Shown one piece after another: positions 35,210 through 44,178 of a stretch of DNA of 64,000 nucleotides. Position 1 is the first letter of the stretch; each line of letters begins with the position of its first letter. A program made the position numbers and the translations under genes. A model generated the notes under the pieces. It made no database searches. It was not told where the DNA came from and saw nothing but the letters and a program-made list of their open reading frames with translations. Source of the stretch: Rhynchopus euleeides (Eukaryota; Euglenozoa; Diplonemea; Diplonemida; Diplonemidae). The stretch covers positions 682,001-746,000 of the forward strand of contig OY723281.1 in assembly GCA_963210315.1 (NCBI GenBank), read 5' to 3'.

Positions 35210-35903
35210 CAAGGCAGGTCTTTGTTCAGGATCAAGCACTGAACATTCGGTGCATGTTCAGTATAATACTGAGCATTAGTGCACGTCCAGTAAAATACTG
35301 GACATGTTCAGTAGATACTGAGCATATTGGGTGCATGTACAGTATAATACATGTATATACATGCACTATACATGTATAATACCTGCATGACAAGTAAAAT
35401 ACTTGACATGTACAGTATTATACATGTATATACATGCAATATACATGTAATACTTGTCATGTGCAGTACTATACATGTATATACATGCAGTATACATGTA
35501 TAATGCTTGCATGACAAGTATAATACTGGGCATTCTTCAGGATATACATCCTAAAGAGTGGCATGTACTTGGCCAAAACAGCTGTTTACTTGTCACTTAC
35601 TTGCCATTCCCTGGCACATACTTGACACTTACATGTAAGTGCATGCATTATACATGTATATTGCATGCATTTACATGTAAAATACAAGTATAATAGTTGT
35701 CATGCAAGTATTATACATGTATAATGCATGTACATACATGTATTATACATGTAAAATACATGTATTTTACTTGTATTTTACATGTATAATACTTGTCATG
35801 CAAGTATTATACATGTAAAATACTTGCATGGCAACTATTATACATGTATAATGCATGTACATACATGTATTATACATGTATAATACTTGCATGACAACTA
35901 TTA
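35210..35903. repeat. AT-rich palindrome field (tacatgta, tgcatgca, acttgtcatgcaagta)
   Basis: About 700 bp almost entirely composed of short palindromes and their variants, including repeated pairs such as cagtataatac/tacatgtatatacatgca and aatacttgtcatgcaagtat. The same words occur at 31975-32105. There is no coding potential. It ends exactly where the first of two mariner-like TIR elements begins. Confidence 0.8.
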
Positions 35904-35905
35904 TA

Positions 35906-36290
35906 CCGTATTCGGAAAAATACTGGAACGGAATAATGTTCCAAGTTCCAGCCGAGACCCCATTTGTTCCAGTTATTTTCCGTTCCAGAATTGTTCTGGG
36001 GGGTCTGCGCGGACTTGGCCGTTTTCTGGGAGTCGGGTACTTTCCCAAGGGTATGCTGGGCCCACCATCCTCCACCATGGCATGGGGTGGGGTGAGGTGG
36101 GATTTCGGACATGTGCCCGAAAAACTGACAAGTACCCGCCAATTTCCCCCATATTCTAATTCTGGAACGGAAAAATACTGGAACGGAATAATGTTCCAAG
36201 TTTCGAAAACTCGGGTTTGTTCCAGTTATTTTCCGTTCCAGAAAAAATCCGTTCCAGCATTTTTCCGTTCCAGTATTTTTCCGAATACGG
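35906..36290. mobile_element. 385-bp mariner-like MITE, copy 1
   Basis: Inverted ends ccgtattcggaaaaatactg and its complement (27 or more bases match), flanked by TA on both sides, the target signature of the Tc1/mariner superfamily. Subterminal blocks repeat ttccgttccag and gttccagttattttccgtt several times in both orientations. No transposase is present. Confidence 0.88.
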
Positions 36291-36303
36291 TACATGTATA
36301 ATA

Positions 36304-36687
36304 CCGTATTCGGAAAAATACTGGAACGGAATAATGTTCCAAGTTCCAGCCGAGACCCCATTTGTTCCAGTTATTTTCCGTTCCAGAATTGTTCTGGGGG
36401 GTCTGCGCGGACTTGGCCGTTTTTTGGGAGTCGGGTACTTTCCCAAGGGTATGCTGGCCCACCATCCTCCACCATGGCATGGGGTGGGGTGAGGTGGGAT
36501 TTCGAACATGTGCCCGAAAAACTGACAAGTACCCGCCAATTTCCCCCATATTCTAATTCTGGAACGGAAAAATACTGGAACGGAATAATGTTCCAAGTTT
36601 CGAAAACTCGGGTTTGTTCCAGTTATTTTCCGTTCCAGAAAAAATCCGTTCCAGCATTTTTCCGTTCCAGTATTTTTCCGAATACGG
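36304..36687. mobile_element. 384-bp mariner-like MITE, copy 2 (direct neighbour of copy 1)
   Basis: Nearly identical to the element at 35906-36290, in the same orientation and again flanked by TA. The two copies are separated only by 13 bp of palindrome-field sequence (tacatgtataata). They differ at a few bases (for example ttttctggg against ttttttggg). Confidence 0.88.
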
Positions 36688-36766
36688 TACATGTATATAC
36701 TTGTACTTATACATGTAAAAATTACAAGATCCCACCGTGCAACAGCTCCCCCCCCCCCCCCCCCTA

Positions 36767-38300
36767 GGGGGGGTCATAAGCCCCCTAAAAACGTACGAAA
36801 ACCAAAATTTTCAACATACCATCAGAACCGCCCTAATACCTGATCTGACCCGAAAATCCGACCCATACCCCCCCGGAAACTGTCTGGGGCCCACTTGTGA
36901 CACCTGATACGCACTTTTGTGATGATTTTTTGGGGTCCTAAAAAATGTACCTCAGTTTCGTACCTTGCCTTTGTACCTGAACCACTCCCGACCGCATTAT
37001 TTCGTTCTTTGCCTTTTCTGCGGTGGTTCTGGCTCAGGTGGCACGCATGTTGCCTTCCCCAGTGCCTCGGCAAGGTCTTTCTTGACCTGATTAGTGGGAA
37101 TGTTGTGTTGTTGCGTCAGCAGATGGAGTTCAGCCACCTTCTGGGTGTAGTACTTCGATCGCATATGGGTCATTGTGAGTACTTCGTACGCCTGGGAGGC
37201 TGCATCGGCATTAGTAGGCAGCGTTGTAGATGCTTTTGCTTCGTCGATCTTAGCCTGTGAAGGCACGATTGGGATATTGTACGCCCTGAGAGCCGAAGTG
37301 GTTATGATTGTGCTGTGTAATTTGCGCCCCGCAGGATATGCACACCACGCAGTCTCGACAACACGTATGAGAGTGTACCATGTGGGGACTCAACAAGGTC
37401 ATTGGATCGGCATCTGCCTGCCGACTCAGCCCCCACACAGTGCGACCGCAAGGTCGCCAGGGATGTCTCAACGCCAGGGGAATACCCTCCCCTGGCGGTG
37501 TACAACCCTACTCTCAACCCTCGGGTCCTCTCCTGGAGGCGGTGGTGGCGGGCCCGCAACGCTTCGTACTTCCGGTACAGACTGAGGTAGTCTGCCCGGC
37601 TGACCCGCTCATTGCTTCCTAGATCATCTGCTGCTCTGGAGCTGTCATCACTCTCACTGCCCACATCAGTTGGTGTGGGGGTAGGAGCAGGAGGAGTGGA
37701 GTGGGAGGAGTAGGAGTGCAGGTGACATCTTTCTTGGCTAGCAAGGAACGCCGCTTTTCCCGCACGTGCGTGCAGTTGATGCACCACTGCATACATCTGT
37801 CGTCACCACGTCCCACTCGCTCTCCTATGTACCCAGCCCGACGGAGCGCCCGAAATAATGTCGCCTCACCGATGTCGTGTGCCGTTTTCTTTTTACGCAG
37901 GTCTGCCACAACGCTCTCTGCCGAGACCCCGCACATCTCCCGTTTGGCGAGCGTCTTTCGAGCAAGGTACTCCTCTGCAGCAGCATCTGACACCTCTGCG
38001 AGGCCCTGGGCACGCGGCATGTGTTGCTCGGCGTGCTGAGTGAGCGTAGTGACACCCTTCCCTTGCAAAGAACGAAATAATGCGGTCGGGAGTGGTTCAG
38101 GTACAAAGGCAAGGTACGAAACTGAGGTACATTTTTTAGGACCCCAAAAAATCATCACAAAAGTGCGTATCAGGTGTCACAAGTGGGCCCCAGACAGTTT
38201 CCGGGGGGGTATGGGTCGGATTTTCGGGTCAGATCAGGTATTAGGGCGGCTCTGATGGTATGTCGAAAATTTTGGTTTTGTACGGGCTTATGACCCCCCC
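36767..38300. mobile_element. 1.5-kb TA-flanked transposon with about 240-bp inverted repeats
   Basis: The left arm (36765-37012) and right arm (38065-38302) are reverse complements over roughly 240 bp, beginning gggggggtcataagcc and ending at gttctttgc. A TA dinucleotide sits at each outer edge, and poly-C lies outside both. The interior carries minus-strand frames, one with a helix-turn-helix-like segment. TA target plus helix-turn-helix suggests the Tc1/mariner group. No DDE catalytic domain was recognised, so it is probably non-autonomous or decayed. Confidence 0.8.
37619..38158 (-). CDS. Possible transposase DNA-binding fragment (179 aa) in the TIR element
   Basis: Minus-strand open frame starting inside the right inverted repeat. 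Residues around SAESVVADLRKKK and TAHDIGEATLFRALRRAGY resemble the helix-turn-helix of Tc1-like transposases, in which such a helix is followed by an aGy motif. A CxxC pair follows (QWCINCTH). No catalytic DDE region is visible in this or the downstream overlapping frame (37302-37796), which has an acidic/serine stretch and a predicted coiled coil. The two frames could be exons of one gene or remnants. The start may lie further downstream, because the first 25 residues come from the inverted repeat. Confidence 0.35.
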   Translation of the reverse strand: MMIFWGPKKCTSVSYLAFVPEPLPTALFRSLQGKGVTTLTQHAEQHMPRAQGLAEVSDAAAEEYLARKTLAKREMCGVSAESVVADLRKKKTAHDIGEATLFRALRRAGYIGERVGRGDDRCMQWCINCTHVREKRRSLLAKKDVTCTPTPPTPLLLLLPPHQLMWAVRVMTAPEQQMI

Positions 38301-38302
38301 TA

Positions 38303-38306
38303 CCCC

Positions 38307-38337
<31 letters not shown>

Positions 38338-38639
38338 ACCAGGCATGTCGCTAAGCGTCGACCGTCGACCCAGTGATTTTGGGTTTCCCCCCCCATAAAA
38401 AAGCGTCGACCCAGCGTCGACCCAGTGGACTGGGTTGACGCTTGGTCGAGGCTTGGAGCGTCGACCTAGTGGAACTGGGTTGCCATTCAAGCCTGGACCA
38501 AGCGTCAACCCATTTATTACACTGGGTCGACGCTAACCTAGCGTTGGCCCGGTTACACTGGGTCGACGCTCACCAAGCGTCGACCAAGCGTCAACCCACT
38601 TTCACTGGGTCGACGTCGAAGAGAGTATGGTTTTGCAGG
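38303..38639. repeat. Poly-C, CA microsatellite and GTCGAC palindrome cluster
   Basis: A long C run and a (CA) run (38303-38340) precede a 280-bp field with nine GTCGAC sites. Most sit in the word agcgtcgacccagtg or its complement cactgggtcgacgct, with degenerate forms such as gcgtcaaccc. The words face each other, giving many alternative hairpins. Confidence 0.8.
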
Positions 38640-38895
38640 AACAGATGCTCACTACCGTGGCCTCCGGCGGCTGGGGGGCTCCGCCCCCCAGACCCCCCTG
38701 TGGCGTATGTCTCGTACTCAAGTCATTCGATTCCCATCAGGTCAGGGAATCCACCCACTCCAGTAGCCTCAGGAGGACGCAGCCAACTCACACAGAATCT
38801 GTACGCCCACAATGAACAGATGCTCACTACCGTGGCCTCCGGCGGATGGGGGGCTCTGCCCCCCAGACCCCCCATCTCGCGTGCCCGTCTAGTAA
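38640..38895. repeat. Dispersed composite repeat with two GC hairpins, copy 2
   Basis: Same layout as 1520-1771: block at 38651, linker with ctcgtactcaagtc and cacagaatctgtacgccc, second block at about 38829. Spacing is 176-178 bp against 171 bp in copy 1. Confidence 0.82.
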
Positions 38896-39326
38896 CCAAG
38901 TCCTTGCGCTTTGACGGCCGTGACATATCAGGGGGCAGCGTCGAAATCATGGTCCCGAAAGCCATTTTTTGGTTTCCTCCGGCACCCGACGGCGCGAGCG
39001 GGAGAGGAACCACGGAAGGAACCCAGCGCCTCACACCGTGCCCACCTAGTGGTCCACCGATGGGAAAATTCAAAATTTGGCAACACGAGCGCGCGCGAAG
39101 CGCGCGCGAGAAAAATTGCCCCCTAGTGTTTTCCCCCCTGATTCCCCCCCCCAAAACAGGAGCGTCAACCCACCAAATCTCCAAAATCGAAAAGTTAGCG
39201 ACAGGCCTGCACACACACGGTGGGGTAACCCATTTTTTAGGTACTCTGGGTACCTAAATTCGGTACCCCCCACCCGAATTTAGGTACCCCCACTCCCGAA
39301 ATTCGGGAACAGAAAGGCTTCAAATA
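38896..39326. other. Intergenic, no gene recognised
   Basis: Contains a perfect GC hairpin at 39088-39112 (gcgcgcgcgaagcgcgcgcg) and a ggtacc-rich palindrome cluster at 39238-39290. The open frames overlap on both strands and match nothing I know. Confidence 0.5.
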
Positions 39327-40136
39327 CCGTAAACGGAAATATTGTGGACCGTAATAAAGGTGAACCGTACTATAGGTGGACCGTAAAAAAGATGGAACAA
39401 ATGGGATTTTTCCGGAACTTGGAACATTTTTACGGTCCACCTATTTTACGGTTGGGATCGTGGACTTGGCGGTTTTTTTTACGAGTTCCTTCGCGACGAA
39501 GTCGCGAAGGAACCAAGGAAATCGTACGACTGAAGCTGCAGGATTAACACCACAGGGCCTCAGCACAGAGTGTGCGCTCACCATCGTCCGGGAACTGTTC
39601 TCCCACAGTTACTGCAGGGTGTACTACACTAAAGGAGTACGATTTCCCTGAATTTTCCGGGCACTGATTCACGAATTCACATCTGGAGGGAGCCCGGTGG
39701 TCTCAGCTTCTGTCTGCGCGCCCTGCCGTACTGTGGCTGCTTTTGTGGGCTCGTGCAGCAGGTTCTACTTTTACTTCTACCGGAATGCTCCTTGCATGGT
39801 ACTACACTTCTCGAGGTGTGGTGGTGGGTGAGTCTCGAGGTGAGTGGTGGTGATCGTGCCTTTTCCACACGCAGGGAGGACTTACTTCTCTTGCTGGTGT
39901 TGGTTGCGGTGGTGGAGGGAGGGTCCAAAGCTGGGAGGTCGGGAGGCCTACGTGTGGGTGTCTGCGGCGTGGAGGCCGCAGTCCGCGCCCCGCAACCCAC
40001 CAGCCCGCGGGCGAAAAACGCATTGTCTTTTCCATATTCAGTCCCAATAAATGGTGGACCGTAAAAAAGATGGAACGTTTGGCCTTTTTTTGGGAACTTG
40101 GAACATTTTTACGGTCCACCCTTTTTCCGTTTACGG
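39327..40136. mobile_element. 0.8-kb TA-flanked TIR element with a nested repeat
   Basis: Ends ccgtaaacggaaa (39327) and tttccgtttacgg (40124-40136) are inverted repeats flanked by TA on both sides. Each end also contains a subterminal palindrome, ggtggaccgtaaaaaagatg against catttttacggtccacc. The terminal word resembles that of the elements at 35906 and 36304 (ccgtattcggaaa), suggesting related families. A separate repeat is nested at 39484-39655. No transposase was recognised. Confidence 0.75.
39484..39655. repeat. Dispersed repeat with hairpin head (gaaatcgtac...gtacgattt), copy 1
   Basis: Begins with the hairpin gttccttcgcga/tcgcgaaggaac, followed by ggaaatcgtacgactgaag, and closes with aaaggagtacgatttcc. 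The same order recurs at 54358-54575. The inner termini are inverted (ggaaatcgtac, gtacgatttcc). Confidence 0.65.
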
Positions 40137-40262
40137 TACAAAAAAAACCGTGGAAATCGGGTTCAAATGTCCAAAAACGTCCAAAATAGACCCCCCCCCC
40201 CCCCCCCTTGGCGCCGCCACACCACCATACCACAGTGGGGATTCGGTGAAAAGAAGCGAAAA
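40137..40262. promoter_or_regulatory. Upstream region of the epimerase gene
   Basis: About 125 bp between the TIR element and the start codon. It includes a 17-18-base C run (around 40190-40207) and then ttggcgccgcc. No TATA box is evident. An open frame extends upstream through this region, but homology begins only at the ATG at 40263. Confidence 0.4.
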
Positions 40263-41324
40263 ATGCGGGTCCTTGTCACAGGGGGTGCCGGCTACATCGG
40301 ATCGCACACATGCGTGGAGCTGCTGCAACAAGGCCACGATGTGATTGTTATCGACAATCTTGCCAACAGCAACGCCGAGAGCCTGCACCGCTGCCAACGC
40401 ATTGCCGGCCGCCCCCTCGCCTTCGAGCTTGCCGACATCACCGACGCCGCTGCGCTGCAGCAAGTGTTTCAGAGGCACCCAGGGATTGACTGCGTCATCC
40501 ACTTCGCCGCACTGAAGGCGGTCTCCGAGAGCCTGCAGCAGCCCCACCGCTACTATGCGAACAACGTGGCGGGGACTCTCACCCTTCTTGAGGCGATGTC
40601 ACGCCACGGCTGCAAGAGTATAATCTTCTCCTCATCCGCCACGGTATACGGCACCGCGCCGAGCCCCTACACCGAGGATACTGCGACAGGCGTTGGGGTT
40701 ACCGCACCCTACGGGCAGACGAAGGTGATGGTGGAGCGGATTCTCACCGACATCGCCTCCCCGGAAGCCAGAAGCCCGTTTGGGAAGGGCTGGCGCGTCG
40801 CACTGCTGCGGTACTTCAACCCGGTGGGGGCGCACCCGTCTGGGCTGATCGGTGACGACCCCGCCGGGGTTCCTAACAACCTGATGCCGTTCATATCGCA
40901 GGTGTGCGTGGGGCGCAGGGAGAAGCTGACTGTGTTCGGGAGCGACTACCCGACGCGCGACGGGACATGCGAGAGAGATTACATCCACGTTGTTGACCTC
41001 GCGAAGGGGCACGTTGCGGCCTTGAGGCACCTCCAGAAGCCGGACGCAGCAGGGTGCTCAGCCTTCAACCTTGGCTCCGGCAAGCCGACCTCTGTTCTGG
41101 AGCTGCTTCGTGCGATGCAGGCCGCTGTCGGGAGGCCAATCCCATTTGAGCTCGGCCCGCGCAGGTCGGGCGACCTTGCTGCGAACCACGCGGACCCATC
41201 GCGAGCCGCGGAGGTCCTTGGGTGGCGCACGGAGAAGACGGTCGACGATATGTGCCGCGACACCTGGAAGTGGCAGCAGATGAACCCAAACGGCCTTGCC
41301 GGTGGCGGCGGCGCAAAGTGCTGA
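40263..41324 (+). CDS. galE: UDP-glucose 4-epimerase (353 aa)
   Basis: Interconverts UDP-glucose and UDP-galactose using bound NAD (Leloir pathway; also supplies UDP-galactose for glycans), probably in the cytosol. The protein is a full-length extended short-chain dehydrogenase: the NAD-binding glycine motif TGGAGYIG is at residues 6-13, Asp31-Asn32 bind the adenosine ribose, SSSATVYG at 123-130 holds the catalytic Ser, Tyr150 and Lys154 form the YxxxK pair, and RYFNPVGAHPSG is the substrate loop. Length matches bacterial and eukaryotic GalE (about 340-350 aa). I chose the ATG at 40263 because the beta-strand RVLVTGG should follow the initiator directly. The gene has no intron. It ends in a glycine-rich tail (GLAGGGGAKC). 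A LINE is inserted about 80 bp downstream on the other strand. Confidence 0.96.
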   Translation: MRVLVTGGAGYIGSHTCVELLQQGHDVIVIDNLANSNAESLHRCQRIAGRPLAFELADITDAAALQQVFQRHPGIDCVIHFAALKAVSESLQQPHRYYANNVAGTLTLLEAMSRHGCKSIIFSSSATVYGTAPSPYTEDTATGVGVTAPYGQTKVMVERILTDIASPEARSPFGKGWRVALLRYFNPVGAHPSGLIGDDPAGVPNNLMPFISQVCVGRREKLTVFGSDYPTRDGTCERDYIHVVDLAKGHVAALRHLQKPDAAGCSAFNLGSGKPTSVLELLRAMQAAVGRPIPFELGPRRSGDLAANHADPSRAAEVLGWRTEKTVDDMCRDTWKWQQMNPNGLAGGGGAKC

Positions 41325-41486
41325 GGAAAACAGGCGAGGAGGAGGTTGGGGGGTGGGGTCGTGTGTACTGTCGTTTGAAGTTTGAAGCATATATAGGAGA
41401 GGGTGTGGTTGCTGTGTGTGTGTGTGTGTTGATCACTTTTTAGGTGGGTTAACCCTGCACGGGTCCTAGCCCACCCCCATCCCACC
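41325..41486. other. Epimerase 3' flank and LINE 3' terminus
   Basis: Short GA/GT-rich 3' flank of the epimerase (41325-41410), then a (GT) run at 41413-41429, which on the minus strand is the (CA) tail of the LINE, then its terminal hairpin at 41443-41474. Confidence 0.6.
41443..41474 (-). ncRNA. LINE 3'-terminal hairpin, copy 1
   Basis: On the plus strand ggtggg pairs with cccacc, enclosing a second stem accc/gggt around tgcac. On the element's own strand it sits at the extreme 3' end, followed by a short A/T-rich linker and (CA)n. Hairpins in this place are known reverse-transcriptase recognition structures in many LINEs. Confidence 0.6.
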
Positions 41487-44178
41487 CTACGTTACAGCCG
41501 AGGCCCCACTCGGGTCAGAGTGTGGGGCCAGTTCAGTGCCACTCGGAGGAGGGCGTGCCGCAAAGCTCGCGTGATGCGTGTTGCAGCAGTAGGTTAGAGA
41601 CTTAGATTCAACTACACAGTCCCCGCAGCGCCCCATCCTATGGGCCTTCTTGCAGAACTCCATAGTGACGCAGAGCCCGTCGCCGTCGTTGTGGTGCTGC
41701 AGTTCATGGCAGCAGGTCTCGGCTGGCACTCGCCCCTGCACGCAGGCCGCGCACCGAGGTTTGCTGTGCCGGTCGCAAGTCAGAGTCCGAGAGTTCCGCT
41801 TCGCGCCTGGGGGGGCCGTTCGGGGGGCGGCGCCCCTCCTCTCCCGTGGTCTTCTCGCCACGGCCTCGGCTTCCCGGCACTGCGCATCCCACCGCCCTGC
41901 GTCGCGGTCCCACCCCGCGGGGTAGTGCCGCTGGGGCTCAAAAGCTGCCGCCCACGCCTGTCCGGGGGCGTGGAACGGCGTATCAGGGGCGTCTTCCCAG
42001 CTGTTGGTGTGCCTCTGCAGCGCTCGCATCACCTCCTCAGTGGCGGGGTCGAGCTGCGCGCGCCGCGACAGCCCTCTCACCACCGTCCCCCCAAGCGCGG
42101 TAAGAACGGTCGTGTTGTCCGCATGGCCCAAGTGCCACGGCTTGCCGCACCCCCGCTTGATCAGGGCTCCGAGCCTCTCGAGGGATGCCGCCTTCCCGAG
42201 TGCGCTACGTTGGAAGGCGTCCAGCTGACTCACAAGCTGTTCGCGCGTCACTCCTCTCAGCTGCTCGGTCTCGTCCATGGCCCTGTTACTGAGGGCGTCA
42301 GCATCCGTGTTGTGCTCTCTCCGCACATGCACAAAGGACAGGCTGCAGCGCGGCTTCAGCTCCTCTATCAACCTGGTTGCGCTGAGATAGAGCGGGCGCA
42401 GGTCCTGATGGCTGCAGACAGAGTCGCCACGCAGGTGGTCCAGCACCACCTGTGAATCCCCGCAGACAGTCACCGCGCCTACATGCGTCAGGTCTCCACG
42501 CAGCAGCCCCAGCCCGGCCCTGACGCCCTCGTACTCCGCCACGTTGTTGGAGCGGACCCCCGGGAGGGGGCGGACCGCCTCCGCCACCTTACGGCCATCC
42601 TCGTATAGGACCGCCCCCGCGCCCGCTACTGCGAAGGGGGTGCCGTTGTCCCTCGCCCCCCCGTCGAAGTAGAGGGCCAGTCCCCCCCGGGCCTGGCGTG
42701 TCGGGAGCACCTCCCGGGCGTCCCTTCCCCCGTCCCCCTTCTTCACCTTCGGGGGCCGGATGCGGCGCGTCTCCGCTGGGGGGAGGGATAGGCCCGTTGT
42801 TAGCTCGAAGTCTACCGCCAGCTCGATCAGGCTCACCGTGTGCTCGCCCCCGTGGGGGGCCCACCGCAGGCTCCGCAGCCAGTGGCAGAGCGCCACCCAG
42901 AGCGCGGGCGGGTGTTTGCCCCAGGTGGCCTTGACCCTGGACGGCGCCAACGACGGGATGCGGGCCCGCTCAGGGATGGGCGTACGCCACCCCCAGGGGT
43001 ATTCAACCGTCCGGTGGTGGCGCGCATTCCGGTCGAGTAGCCCATCATGACCCTGGCGCGCCGACAGCACTGCAATAAAGTAGCGGTGCAGCTGCGACAC
43101 GATGGCGACCCTCGCGTCCCGAGCGAGCGGCAGCACCTGCGCCTCGCCCGGCAGGTCATGTCGGTACACCGGAGCTACGCCGCAGATCGAGAGACAGGCA
43201 GGCCATGCCGTGCGGTCGGTTGATGCGATAGGGTGTCGCTGCCGGACGTGGTCCCAGGCCGTGCACTCCCACCACAGGTGTTGCATCGTCTCCCGCTCCC
43301 CGGACTGGCAGTACGGGCAGGCTTTTCCGATTCCCGTCCGGCCCACCACAGGCACCGCCCCGGCGATTGCCGACCTGAGGAGGCCCCGCTGGTATGCCGT
43401 CACCGCAGAGTCGCCCTCCAGGATACAGCGGGTCACCCCCCCATCGGCGCCGTGCTGGAGCCCATCGTAGTCAGCACGCCTCGCGCACACCCCCTGTAGG
43501 ACCTTCGTCCGGAGGGCCTGTCGCAGGTCGTGCGCGAAGGTCCGCCACCCTGCGTCGGTGGCCGTAGCGGGGTCAAATACCTGGCGTCGACTCGCCTCGT
43601 CCTCATAAGCGACCTGCGTGGCCGCAATCCACCGCCACCCGATCCACGAGAGGGCCTTCTGAAAGAGCGCAAAGGGGCCCTCGCCCCTCCACGCGGCCCG
43701 CCCACCCCACGCGGCTGCTGCCAGGTCTCGCGCGTGGCTCCACTTCTTGACCTGTACTGCCCAAGTGTGGATCTGCCGATAGCGGGGGACGACCGCCGGG
43801 TCCAGCCGGTGCGCCGGGTGTAGAATGCACAGCACCACCTCCGCCGCTCTGCGGGGAGGGCCCGTCCATAGGGCGGCGGTGAAGCGTACCCTCCACCGCT
43901 GCACCTTGTCATCCGGCCATTCCGTGACGGAGGCACCGTAGTAGGTCTTTGCCCCAGATGTCATTGCGGCAGCCTGACCCCTCCACTGCATCGGCAAGGG
44001 CAAATTGGACACCCTCCCCAGGCACTGGCCCGCCTCCTCCTCTCGGTGCTCAATGCGTTCCGACACCGGCGGAGGCTGCCCCGGCTCGGGCCTCGCATGC
44101 AGCATCGCACCCAGGGAGTCGAAGCTGTTGTCCTGCCGGATCGGCGTGGCCTCCCCGTCCCTCGTGGTGTAGATAAGT
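41487..44178 (-). CDS. LINE polyprotein, downstream part: thumb, zinc knuckle, RNase H, Cys-rich tail
   Basis: Continuation of the LINE frame after the homopolymer at 44180-44189. Reading directly from there gives QLIYTTRDGEATPIRQDNSF, which joins smoothly to the frame whose first ATG is at 44105. Features in order: CPYCQSGERETMQHLWWEC, the CxxC...H...C knuckle common after LINE reverse transcriptases; an RNase H domain with YFDGGARDN (first Asp), NVAEYEGVRAGL (Glu), VCGDSQVV (Asp) and HNTDADALSN (last Asp); then a C-terminal 90-residue domain with paired cysteines and histidines (CDRHSKPRCAAC, CCHELQHH, GRCGDC, CCNTHH). The last domain is not a standard LINE part that I recognise. Confidence 0.85.

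Noticed and set aside
40098-40262. N-terminal extension of the epimerase
   Set aside because: The extra frame comes from the TIR element and a C run; the conserved NAD-binding strand begins right after the ATG at 40263.
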